In this document: in pieces, positions 1 to 7,041 of the stretch
Numbering within the stretch: position 1 is the stretch's first letter
How the letters are laid out: the number at the start of each line of letters is the position of its first letter
Assembly (NCBI GenBank): GCA_020440405.1
Contig: JAGROF010000084.1
Span: 1-10,356 of the forward strand
Origin: Chlamydiia bacterium
Lineage (GTDB): Bacteria; Chlamydiota; Chlamydiia; Chlamydiales; Simkaniaceae
Direction of reading: 5' to 3'
DNA: 10,356 nucleotides
The notes under the pieces: model-generated
Databases searched by the model: none
Seen by the model: only the letters and a program-made list of their open reading frames with translations
What the model was told of the DNA's origin: nothing
Made by a program: the position numbers and the translations under genes

Positions 1-2833
1 TGATTCCATTTTTCAAGACAATTCCCAAGAGCATAATGATTCCAATAAAGGCATAGAGGGAGAGGGGTAGCCCAAAGAGGATGAGTGTTAGGATGGCTCC
101 GAGCCCTGCGGGAGGAATCGCTGACATCACAGTAAGGGGATGGATAAAGTTTTCGTATAGAATCCCTAAGATTACGTAGATAGCGAAGATTGTAATGACA
201 AAAAGGAATTCTAAGCTTTGGAATGACTGTTGGAAGATTTGAGAGGACCCAATTTGGAGGGCATGGACGTCTTGGGAAAGAGTGTTTCCTGCAATTTCAT
301 CTAGATCACCCAGGGCGGTTCCTAAAGGAACTCCATCAGCAAGGTCATAGGAGATTGTGACGGAGGGGAGGGTATTGATATGGGCAACGCTTAGAGGACC
401 GACGGTTTCTTTCCAGGTAGCGACAGCAGATAGGGGGACTTGGGTAGCAAACTGGGTTCCCACATTGTTATTTGCGTTGCGGTCTTCGATGGCGGTTTTA
501 GTAGAGGCGGAGACGTAAAGTTTATCGAGGACACTGGGGTCTTTATAGGCGCTTGGGATGGTTTCAATAATGACATCATATTGGTCAGAAAGGCCATTGA
601 TAAGAGAGATTCGTCCTCCGGAGTAAGCAAACTCAAAGGTTTGCTCAATAGCGTTAGCGGATACATTAAGTTCGTAGGCGCGGTCACGATTGATATGGAC
701 ATCCAGATAAGGCGCATTATTGTACATGTCACTTGTGACTTGCTTAAAGCTTGAGGATTTCCTCATCGCTGTTAGGACTTTTTCTGCTTCTTCGTAAAGG
801 GAGTTACTGTTGACGGATTGGAGGGTGTATTGGTAGTTTCCCATGCTAATACTTGTTCCCACATCTAAATTTAAAAGGGGAAGGGGACGGAGGAAGACAC
901 GCACTCCTGGAATTTCCCTTAGCTTAGGAAGGAGTTCCCTGACACAAGCGCGCATGCTAGGTCTCTCTGAAAAAGATTTAAGGCGAATAAACATGAGAGA
1001 TTGGTTAGGATTAGGAATGGCTCCGACAGCAACATGGTCTTGGACATTGGGGTCATTGCGGATAATTTCAGAGAGCTCTTTGGTATAATCAACCATTTTA
1101 TAGGGAGAGGTGGCATCAGAGGCAACAGCAAATCCCTGGATGAACCCTAGGTCATCTCCTGGGATAAAGTCAGTAGGAAGAGACATGCCGAGGTAAAGGG
1201 TGGCAATTACAGACACCCCTCCTGCTAAGACCGTCATGAAGCGGTGCTTAAAGACAATGTTTAATCCTTTTTTATAAAGGTTAAGAAGAGAGGTGTTGAG
1301 TTTATCGGAAATTTTTTCGATCACATTTTTCTTTCCTTTATGAGAGGCGGAAGAAACGAAGCGGCTACAGAGCATGGGGGTAAGGGAAAGGGAGATGAAT
1401 CCAGAAATAATGACGGCAGTGACAATGGTAATTGCAAACTCCCTAAAAATCCGTCCCATGATTCCTGCCATAAAAACCATCGGAATAAAGACGCAAGCTA
1501 GGGAAAGCGTCATCGAAAGAATGGTAAAACTGATTTGCTTGGAGCCATTTAAGGAGGCTTCCCAAGTGCTTTTTCCCATTTCCACATGGCGGTGGATATT
1601 TTCTAGGACAACAATGGCGTCATCAACGAGAAACCCAATCGAAAGGGTTAGGGCTAAAAGGGAGAGGATGTCGATACTAAACCCATACATAAACATCATG
1701 GCAAAGGTTCCGACAACAGACATTGGCAGAGCGAGAATGGGAATGATTGTATCGAGAAGTTTTCCGAGATAAAATAGGACGACAAGGACCACAAGGATAA
1801 AGGCAACGATTAATGTTAGCTCCACATCATGAACAGATTCCATGATAAAAACCGATTGGTCAAAAAGGTATTCCAGCTCAAGAGACGAGGGAAGTTCCCA
1901 TTTGATTTGGTCCATCATATCTTTGACCCCTTGGATCACCTTGATGGTATTTGCGCCGGCTTCTTTAAGGATCGCAATGACAACGCAAGGAGTTTGCCCC
2001 TCTTTGGTGATATAGTTCAGGGAGTACTTGTCGTTTTGCAAGGAATTCAGTGCTTGTCCAAGATCTTTAACTTTCAATAGAGCTTGATTGTTATTGCGCA
2101 CAATGAGTTCATTGTAGCCTTCTGCCTTCTTCATTTGCCCATCGACTTGGATGGTGTATTCTATGTCAGGTCCATAGAGGTTTCCGACTGGAAGTTCAGG
2201 GTTACTGTTCACAATGGTATTGGCGATTTCATCGATGCCAATCTGATGAGCAGACAGGTAATCGGGATCGACCTGAACACGGACAGCAAACGGGGATCCA
2301 TATACGTTAACATCGGAGACACCATCGACCATTCCTAGGCGACGTCCGACAAGTGCATAAGCATAATCATAAAGTTCTCCAAGAGGCATGAGGTCGGAAG
2401 AGATGGAGAAGAAAAGGACAGGGGTTTGGGAAGGGTTTGTCTTTTTATAGGTCGGGTAATTCGGGAGATCAGCAGGGAGGTTGGGTTGGGCTTGGTTAAT
2501 TGCAGATTGCACATCGGTTGCTGCAGAATCGATGTCTTTGTCTAGGTTGAACTGCAGGACAATCGTGGAGCTTCCGTTGGTACTTGAGGAGGCAATGGTT
2601 TGAATCCCCTCAATACTTGTAAATTGCCGCTCCAAAGGAGAGGTGACAGTGTCGGCCATTGTTTGGGGGCCGGCTCCAGGGTAGCTCGTTGTGACTTCAA
2701 TGGTGGGGTATTGGACATCGGGGAGGTCACTAACAGGAAGAGCTTGATAGGCAAGGACCCCTAAGAATAAGATCGAGATCATGACAAGAGTTGTCATGAC
2801 TGGACGACGGATAAAAGGTTCCGATAGGCTCAT
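1..2833 (-). CDS. RND-family (HAE1, MdtB/MdtC-like) multidrug efflux transporter, 3' end cut off by window edge
   Basis: This is the inner-membrane, proton-driven pump subunit of a tripartite efflux system. Translating the minus strand from the ATG at 2833 gives 944 codons with no stop to the left edge. The family is usually about 1,030-1,050 residues, so about the last 100 are missing. It opens SLSEPFIRRPVMTTLVM, the usual first-helix start, followed by ALPVSDLPDVQYPTIEV, closest in memory to the E. coli MdtB/MdtC subgroup. TM4 holds LSIGFLVDDAIVVLENI with the proton-relay pair Asp404-Asp405 (AcrB D407/D408). The TM10 lysine is Lys941 in GIVLKNGI (AcrB K940). It is therefore expected to be active. 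The start overlaps the adaptor stop as ATGA, with GAGG seven nt upstream, so translation is probably coupled. An Asn-rich insertion lies near residues 782-798. Substrates cannot be told from sequence. Confidence 0.95.
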   Translation of the reverse strand, partial: MSLSEPFIRRPVMTTLVMISILFLGVLAYQALPVSDLPDVQYPTIEVTTSYPGAGPQTMADTVTSPLERQFTSIEGIQTIASSSTNGSSTIVLQFNLDKDIDSAATDVQSAINQAQPNLPADLPNYPTYKKTNPSQTPVLFFSISSDLMPLGELYDYAYALVGRRLGMVDGVSDVNVYGSPFAVRVQVDPDYLSAHQIGIDEIANTIVNSNPELPVGNLYGPDIEYTIQVDGQMKKAEGYNELIVRNNNQALLKVKDLGQALNSLQNDKYSLNYITKEGQTPCVVIAILKEAGANTIKVIQGVKDMMDQIKWELPSSLELEYLFDQSVFIMESVHDVELTLIVAFILVVLVVLFYLGKLLDTIIPILALPMSVVGTFAMMFMYGFSIDILSLLALTLSIGFLVDDAIVVLENIHRHVEMGKSTWEASLNGSKQISFTILSMTLSLACVFIPMVFMAGIMGRIFREFAITIVTAVIISGFISLSLTPMLCSRFVSSASHKGKKNVIEKISDKLNTSLLNLYKKGLNIVFKHRFMTVLAGGVSVIATLYLGMSLPTDFIPGDDLGFIQGFAVASDATSPYKMVDYTKELSEIIRNDPNVQDHVAVGAIPNPNQSLMFIRLKSFSERPSMRACVRELLPKLREIPGVRVFLRPLPLLNLDVGTSISMGNYQYTLQSVNSNSLYEEAEKVLTAMRKSSSFKQVTSDMYNNAPYLDVHINRDRAYELNVSANAIEQTFEFAYSGGRISLINGLSDQYDVIIETIPSAYKDPSVLDKLYVSASTKTAIEDRNANNNVGTQFATQVPLSAVATWKETVGPLSVAHINTLPSVTISYDLADGVPLGTALGDLDEIAGNTLSQDVHALQIGSSQIFQQSFQSLEFLFVITIFAIYVILGILYENFIHPLTVMSAIPPAGLGAILTLILFGLPLSLYAFIGIIMLLGIVLKNGI

Positions 2834-3933
2834 GTCTCATCCTCAGTTTTCTTAATGGTCACTTTAGCTCCAGGATAAAGGTTAACTTGCCCCACAGTGA
2901 CAACCCGCTCTCCAGCTTTTAGCCCTTTTGTGACCACAATCGTATTATCTTCTTGCATCTGTCCAACAGTGATAGTGCGCATTTCAACGGTTTGATTTCC
3001 TTTCACCACAAAGACATACTTTCCTTTTGTACTACTTTGTACAGCTTCGAATGGAACGAGAACAGCATTTTCAATCACGTCTAGAACAAGTTTCACTTTA
3101 ACGTATTGGTTAGGCCAAAGGACTTTATCTTCATTGGGATAGGTGGCTTTTAGCTTGATCATTCCCGTAGAAATATCAATGCCATTGTCAATGAAAGTAA
3201 GGACCCCCTCATAAGTAGGGGATTGAGGGTCATCGACAGTCGAATAGACTTTCAAGTCATGATATTTAGCTTTATAACGTTGAACAGCAGGAAGATCTTT
3301 TTCATTGATAAAGAATACAGAATAGATGGGTGTGATTTGATTGAGAGTGACTAGAGTTGTTTCTTGGCTTTCTAAGATCAGGTTCCCATCATCGACAAGT
3401 CTTTCTCCTGCGCGTGCATCCATGGGAGCATAAATAGTGGTGTATCCCAAGTTGATTTTGGCGGTTTCTACATCTGCTTGATTTTGCTTGACTGTGGCAT
3501 CATCCACCATCACATTGGTCACAAGATTATCGAAGGTGTCTTGAGAAATATATTCATCTTTAACGAGTTGAGAGTTTCGTTCTGCAGTCCGTTCTGCATA
3601 TCCCAGATTCGCAATGCTCTCTTCTAAAGCCCCTTCTGCTTTTTCGAGGTCTGCTAAGTAGGGGCGTTGATCGATGAGATACAAGAGATCTCCTTGTTTG
3701 ACATCGGCGCCATCTGCAAAGTAGGTTTTCATGAGGTATCCATCGACTTGCGCCATGATATTGACGATATTGTAGGCTTCCATGTGCCCCACCGTTTCGA
3801 TATAATGAGGGACATCTTTAGAGATCGCTTTAGTAGCCTGAATAGGAACCGGCTTGGGTTCCTGAGGGGCCTGTTTCTTAGAACATCCCACACAGGCAAG
3901 TAAGAGGGCTACACTAAAAACGAGGTTTTTCAT
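2830..3933 (-). CDS. RND efflux periplasmic adaptor (membrane fusion protein, AcrA/MdtA-like), probable lipoprotein
   Basis: This protein bridges the inner-membrane pump and the outer-membrane channel. From the ATG at 3933 it has 367 residues, normal for the family. A signal peptide with a short hydrophobic core ends in LLACVGC, so lipidation at Cys14 (LLAC) or Cys17 is likely. A lipoyl half-motif follows at about 45-92 (ETVGHMEAYNIVNIMAQVDG, then ADVKQGDLLYLID). Next come a helical hairpin (about 93-160), the second lipoyl half with YTTIYAPMDARAG (about 164-176), a beta-barrel region with IDNGIDISTGMIKLKATYPN, and a membrane-proximal domain ending in GERVVTVGQVNLYPGAKV. A TTG seven codons upstream (3954) is also open, but AAGGA eight nt before the ATG and the better signal-peptide shape favour 3933. 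It begins 20 nt inside the outer-membrane factor gene and its TGA overlaps the transporter ATG, indicating one operon. Confidence 0.93.
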   Translation of the reverse strand: MKNLVFSVALLLACVGCSKKQAPQEPKPVPIQATKAISKDVPHYIETVGHMEAYNIVNIMAQVDGYLMKTYFADGADVKQGDLLYLIDQRPYLADLEKAEGALEESIANLGYAERTAERNSQLVKDEYISQDTFDNLVTNVMVDDATVKQNQADVETAKINLGYTTIYAPMDARAGERLVDDGNLILESQETTLVTLNQITPIYSVFFINEKDLPAVQRYKAKYHDLKVYSTVDDPQSPTYEGVLTFIDNGIDISTGMIKLKATYPNEDKVLWPNQYVKVKLVLDVIENAVLVPFEAVQSSTKGKYVFVVKGNQTVEMRTITVGQMQEDNTIVVTKGLKAGERVVTVGQVNLYPGAKVTIKKTEDET

Positions 3934-5413
3934 CTTGCGTTTCCTTTTCTTCAATCAATTCTAAATAGGGAGCGTGCTCATTGCCTTGAGGGCGAAAGAG
4001 AATGCCTGTGGCATAGGCGAGGTTTGCAACTGAGGTATACCAGTTGTTTTGAGCTTGTGCCAGCTGAGCGCGTGCATCTGAAACAGCGGTTTGTGCGTTG
4101 ATCAAGTCAACAATCGTCCCTGTTCCCACCCTGTATTTTTTTAGGTTGACCTTAAAGTCTTCCTCAGCGGATTCCAAGTAGGCTGTAGCGTAATCAATCG
4201 ACTCCACGGCGTATCCCACATCGCTGCGGTAATTCGCAACTTCTTGGATAATACTGAGACGGACTTGATCGAGCGTTGCCTCAGATTCTTCGACTGTTGC
4301 CTTTGCTTTTTTAATGGTGTTTTCGATGAAAAATCCTTGGAAGATGGGGAAAGTGAGATTGATTTGGGCAGTGAAATCATAGGTGTCATTGAGGCCATGT
4401 CCGTAATACTTTCTCCCAATATCAAACTCTCCTGTCACCACAGGAAATTTTTCCAAACGAGCAGCATTATAACTCGCCAGGCTCGACTTAACCTCCGCTT
4501 CTGCAGCCAAAAGATCGGGGCGGTTTTCATTGGCTTTCACAATCAATTTATCCAATGTCTCTAGCTGGAAAGGAACAATGGCTTCTGGATAATCTTGGAA
4601 GTAGATGATCCCATCAGAGGGGAGGCCCATATCATTTACAAGCTGAGTGTAAGCGGTGTGGAGGCTTTGTTTTTGATTCACTACCGCAAGCTTGTTGGAG
4701 AGATACTGTGTACGTGCTTGAACAATATCCGAAACGTCAGCAAGCCCCTGCCGGAATTTTTCCTCCGTAGCATCTAGAGATACCTTTGCATTGACCACAT
4801 CTTGCTCGGCAGCAAAGAGGAGTTGTTTCTGGTAGAGGTAATTGTAATAGTCTGTCATCACCATTTGAATCGTCAGCTGGATTTGACTATTGTGAGACCA
4901 GTCTGCATTATAGAGCGATTGCAAGGCAGCTTCACTCGTTGCCCGCGTTTGCCCAAAGTCTAAGATCGTGTAGGTGAGGTCGAGCTCACCTCCATACTGC
5001 GTCTCGTAAACAATCCCCCTTGTCCTTCCTTGAAATGTTGCAAAGCGGGTGCGCGTATAGTTACCATCCCCTTCAGCTAAGATAAAATAGTTTTGGAGAG
5101 ATTGTCCATATTCTGCAGCACTGACGCGGGCAGCCGCCCAACTTTGCTTGGTGTCGGGATTTCGTGAAAGGGCAATGTCAATGATTTCTGCAAGGGTAAT
5201 CGGAGCTTCTTTTGAAAAAGCATGGTAGTCTTCACCTTCTTTTTCTAAGTCCTCAAGATTGGGAAGGCGCTTTGTGGCTTTTTTGGGAGGATGCCAAAGT
5301 GAATCTGGGGAGCGGGGAGCATAAGCATAAGGATCATTGGCCCCTTTAATGTCGCAGCCTTGCGTCATTAAAAGAACAATAAAGAGTATAAAAAAACCAA
5401 ATGCACGGAGCAT
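3914..5413 (-). CDS. Outer-membrane efflux factor, TolC/OprM (OEP) family, probable lipoprotein
   Basis: This is the trimeric outer-membrane channel of the tripartite pump encoded with the next two genes. From the ATG at 5413 it has 499 residues, in the usual 450-500 range. A hydrophobic signal segment (FGFFILFIVLL) ends in MTQGC, giving a possible lipidated Cys20 as in OprM-type factors. A Pro-rich linker leads to ITLAEIIDIALSRNPDTKQSW (about residues 72-92), the typical first OEP repeat. The second repeat holds LIVKANENRPDLLAAEAEVKSS in the middle of the protein. The C-terminal part has KKYRVGTGTIVDLINAQTAVSDARAQLAQAQNNW, the family's final coiled-coil signature, here cited only to name its key GTGTIVDLINAQ core. 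Two starts are possible, ATG 5413 or TTG 5416. GGAGG stands 16 or 13 nt before them, longer than ideal. It is the first gene of the pump operon. Asp at the +2 position after Cys is unusual (see findings). Confidence 0.92.
   Translation of the reverse strand: MLRAFGFFILFIVLLMTQGCDIKGANDPYAYAPRSPDSLWHPPKKATKRLPNLEDLEKEGEDYHAFSKEAPITLAEIIDIALSRNPDTKQSWAAARVSAAEYGQSLQNYFILAEGDGNYTRTRFATFQGRTRGIVYETQYGGELDLTYTILDFGQTRATSEAALQSLYNADWSHNSQIQLTIQMVMTDYYNYLYQKQLLFAAEQDVVNAKVSLDATEEKFRQGLADVSDIVQARTQYLSNKLAVVNQKQSLHTAYTQLVNDMGLPSDGIIYFQDYPEAIVPFQLETLDKLIVKANENRPDLLAAEAEVKSSLASYNAARLEKFPVVTGEFDIGRKYYGHGLNDTYDFTAQINLTFPIFQGFFIENTIKKAKATVEESEATLDQVRLSIIQEVANYRSDVGYAVESIDYATAYLESAEEDFKVNLKKYRVGTGTIVDLINAQTAVSDARAQLAQAQNNWYTSVANLAYATGILFRPQGNEHAPYLELIEEKETQDEKPRF
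3942..3946 (-). promoter_or_regulatory. Ribosome binding site that decides the adaptor start
   Basis: Reading the minus strand, AAGGA lies eight nt before the ATG at 3933 and inside the 3' end of the preceding gene. The competing TTG at 3954 lies upstream of this site and would place a run of Lys/Arg residues before the signal peptide. The ATG is therefore preferred. Confidence 0.6.
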
Positions 5414-5429
5414 CAATAACCTAGTTTGA

Positions 5430-5434
5430 CCTCC
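5430..5434 (-). promoter_or_regulatory. Strong but distant Shine-Dalgarno of the pump operon
   Basis: On the minus strand this is GGAGG within AAAAAAGGAGGTC. It is 16 nt before the ATG at 5413 and 13 nt before the in-frame TTG at 5416. The spacing is longer than the usual 5-10 nt, which leaves the exact start of the outer-membrane factor open by one codon. A weaker AGG lies six nt before the ATG. Confidence 0.5.
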
Positions 5435-5439
5435 TTTTT

Positions 5440-5468
5440 TATTTATTTAAAAAGAGCTTTTTTATCAA
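5440..5468 (-). promoter_or_regulatory. Weak candidate promoter for the efflux operon
   Basis: Reading the minus strand, TTGATA (5463-5468) is followed after 17 nt by TAAATA (5440-5445). The -35 box is reasonable but the -10 box matches the consensus at only three of six positions. The region is A/T-rich, so chance matches are expected. It sits between the CACAGAG palindrome and the operon's Shine-Dalgarno, where a promoter is needed if the terminator-like hairpin at 5575-5603 works. Confidence 0.25.
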
Positions 5469-5492
5469 ACTTAGTTCTTAGAAGATTTTAAA

Positions 5493-5561
5493 GAACCACA
5501 GAGGACACAGAGATCACAGAGAAAAAGACCATCTTTGTGTCCTCTGTGATCTCGGTGGTTC
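5493..5561. repeat. Long imperfect palindrome of 9-nt CACAGAG-type units
   Basis: The left arm (5493-5522) and the right arm (5532-5561) are inverted copies with 24 of 30 positions pairing across a 9-nt loop. The left arm itself is three tandem 9-nt units: CACAGAGGA, CACAGAGAT, CACAGAGAA. The right arm read in reverse gives CACCGAGAT, CACAGAGGA, CACAAAGAT. Elements of this CACAGAG type recur in intergenic DNA of many unrelated bacteria, to my recollection. They are often mis-called as small proteins containing LCVLCG-like peptides, and the minus strand here indeed reads FLCDLCVLCGSL. It may be a small non-autonomous mobile element or a structural repeat. It lies between the protease gene and the efflux operon and could also help to separate their transcripts. 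Confidence 0.8.
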
Positions 5562-5574
5562 AAAAATATTTGGC

Positions 5575-5603
5575 TATAAGCAAAGCTATGTGCCTTGCTT
5601 ATA
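5575..5603 (-). terminator. Probable terminator hairpin at the end of the M48 protease gene
   Basis: On the minus strand TATAAGCAAGG (5603-5593) pairs with CTTTGCTTATA (5585-5575): 11 bp with one G-T pair and a 7-nt loop. The hairpin covers the protease stop codon (5588-5586). A short T-run (ATATTTTTG) follows after about eight nt, so the match to a classical intrinsic terminator is moderate. The stem is A/T-rich. Confidence 0.45.
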
Positions 5604-6629
5604 CACTTTGATGTCGTGAAAAAGGGCAAGTTGGCGTTCGGTCGAAGAAGGGTGCGTTTGAAAAATCGATTGGATGCGATGAAAAGACTCTGGTAAAAAC
5701 GAATGTGTTTCATGGGATTCTTGCTTTAAAATTTCTTGGAGGAAAAGGGCTCCTGCAGGATCATACCCTGCTTTTATAGCCAGTTCTGTTCCATATTTGT
5801 CGGCTTCGAGTTCATGCCCACGACTTCCTGCTAGGAAGTAGAGATGGACCCCGAGCTGTGTGAGGCGGCTAAAAGCAATGGCATGGATATTTTTCCAGGC
5901 TTGAAGCTTATCTTTTTCATCATCTAGGTCGTGAGGGTTCTCTGCAAGAGCTTGCCTTGTTTTAAAGTCTTGTTCCCAACGATCGATCACTCCTTGGGTA
6001 TATTTATTCAGTCCAAAGGCGGCAGCTTGAACCAAGAACGACCATTCCAGCTTGCGAACTGAATGACGGGCATCGGCATGTGTCATCTCATGCCCCAAAA
6101 GAGCGGCAATGACATCTTCCTTGGTGACACTGGCATAACTAATGAATTCACCTGTTTTCGGGTGGGTGTAACCTGTAAGTCCTAGCTCATCTTTATTGTT
6201 GATGTAGTAGTCGATCTTTTCTAGGAGCGTCTTATATACCGCGACTTTTCCTCCAGGGAGACACCATGCATTGATCACGTTACTATTGAGGACTGCCACC
6301 TCGTAGTTAAATTCCCGCTTTGTGTGTGTGGCTAAGCGTTGCATGACTTGTCGACACTTTTCAGAAAAGAGATGCTCCATCTCTCCCCCTTGAGTAGACT
6401 TCATGATGGGGTACATGACCCGTCCCATAAGAGACTCTACAGGTTTGGGGATATACCAAATTTCTCGCTTCCCTGTGACAGGATTTTTAGGCAGCAGGAA
6501 GTTATACGCAGCAATAAACGGCGTTGCAAATCCATTAATGACCTTAGATAATGTGCTGGCTTCTTCTTCGCGCTCTGCCGGCGCAGCAGTGGGAGAATCG
6601 ACTGCAATGATTTCATTGATTTCTGACAT
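5586..6629 (-). CDS. M48-family zinc metalloprotease (HExxH), no visible signal peptide
   Basis: A 347-residue protein with the gluzincin motif HEMTH at 180-184 (two zinc-binding His and catalytic Glu181). The third-ligand motif GHELEADKYG at 271-280 (probably Glu273) fits the ExxAD pattern. A late HPSSTER at 326-332 is typical of M48 proteases of the Oma1/YcaL/BepA kind. LNSNVINAWCLPGGKVAVYKT (about 114-134, key residues NAWCLPGGKV) is the strand and loop usually found before the active site. The N-terminus is acidic and lacks a Sec signal or lipobox. The only hydrophobic stretches are short (about 34-46 and 196-206), so its location is uncertain. Family members degrade or check membrane and envelope proteins, but a specific substrate cannot be inferred. 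The start is the ATG at 6629 with a GAGGGG-type ribosome site just upstream. It is probably transcribed alone: it has its own promoter and a terminator-like hairpin. Confidence 0.9.
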   Translation of the reverse strand: MSEINEIIAVDSPTAAPAEREEEASTLSKVINGFATPFIAAYNFLLPKNPVTGKREIWYIPKPVESLMGRVMYPIMKSTQGGEMEHLFSEKCRQVMQRLATHTKREFNYEVAVLNSNVINAWCLPGGKVAVYKTLLEKIDYYINNKDELGLTGYTHPKTGEFISYASVTKEDVIAALLGHEMTHADARHSVRKLEWSFLVQAAAFGLNKYTQGVIDRWEQDFKTRQALAENPHDLDDEKDKLQAWKNIHAIAFSRLTQLGVHLYFLAGSRGHELEADKYGTELAIKAGYDPAGALFLQEILKQESHETHSFLPESFHRIQSIFQTHPSSTERQLALFHDIKVYKQGT

Positions 6630-6658
6630 TTTCCACCCCTCAAAAGTTATTTGTCACC

Positions 6659-6687
6659 ATCATAGATAAAATCTTCATTAATGCCAA
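6659..6687 (-). promoter_or_regulatory. Sigma70-type (chlamydial sigma66) promoter for the M48 protease gene
   Basis: On the minus strand TTGGCA (6687-6682) and TATGAT (6664-6659) are separated by exactly 17 nt. Each matches five of six consensus positions. A transcript start near 6652 would leave a leader of about 22 nt before the ATG at 6629, enough for the GAGGGG ribosome site. This is the best promoter match I found in the window. It has not been tested. Confidence 0.65.
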
Positions 6688-6804
6688 GCCAAGAAATCAT
6701 TAAAGAATAAACTGGATATTTTCTTTTTAAGAAACTGAAATTAAGATGTTTAAAAAAATTGCAAAAAAGTTCCATTGTAATATTCTATAGGAGAATTAGT
6801 AGTC

Positions 6805-7038
6805 ATGGCAGAAGTGAGTGAAGCAGGTGGGGTTGTATGTGAAGCCTTTTCCGAAATGCTTCAGGGAATAGAGAAAGATCCAGACTTTCAAGCATCAAAT
6901 TATATAGAACTGAAAGCTGTTCGTATTTTTATGACAGTTCGGAATGATCAGATGCAAGAGATCGTTTCAGGAAAACTGGATCAAACGTCTTGGGGAACAT
7001 GGGCAATATATAATGTTATTCCTATAACAGCAGCATGA
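6805..7038 (+). CDS. Unrecognised small protein, N-terminal part of a TGA-interrupted reading frame
   Basis: I do not recognise this 77-residue protein. It starts at an ATG with TAGGAGA upstream (GGAG 11 nt from the start). About 62 soluble residues, acidic at first (MAEVSEAGGVVCEAFSEM), lead into the hydrophobic stretch WGTWAIYNVIPITAA. There a TGA stops the frame in mid-segment at 7036-7038. The same frame then continues without another stop to 7326 and completes a natural-looking membrane segment, so the two parts were very likely one 173-codon gene. Causes could be a point mutation (pseudogene), a sequencing error, programmed readthrough, or reinitiation three nt later at GTG 7042. It is the only plus-strand gene here. 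Sampled stretches look A/T-richer than gatAB, which hints at different ancestry or relaxed constraint. Confidence 0.5.
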   Translation: MAEVSEAGGVVCEAFSEMLQGIEKDPDFQASNYIELKAVRIFMTVRNDQMQEIVSGKLDQTSWGTWAIYNVIPITAA

Positions 7039-7041
7039 GTT

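Noticed and set aside
3934..3954. Upstream TTG start for the adaptor, adding seven residues
   Set aside because: The ATG at 3933 has a well-spaced AAGGA and gives a normal lipoprotein signal peptide. The longer form adds only Lys/Arg residues.
5499..5522. Tandem CACAGAG units as a small CRISPR or regulatory iteron array
   Set aside because: Units are contiguous with no spacers and only three per arm, far from CRISPR form. No replication gene is nearby to support iterons.
5471..5713. Minus-strand open frame of 80 codons with an LCVLCG-like peptide
   Set aside because: It is made by translating the CACAGAG palindrome and the overlapping end of the protease gene in another frame. This is a known type of false small-protein call, and there is no ribosome site.
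6759..6786. TTGCAA and TATTCT, 16 nt apart, as a promoter for the plus-strand gene
   Set aside because: The implied transcript start near 6793 would remove most of the Shine-Dalgarno at 6790-6793, and both boxes are weak in an A/T-rich stretch.
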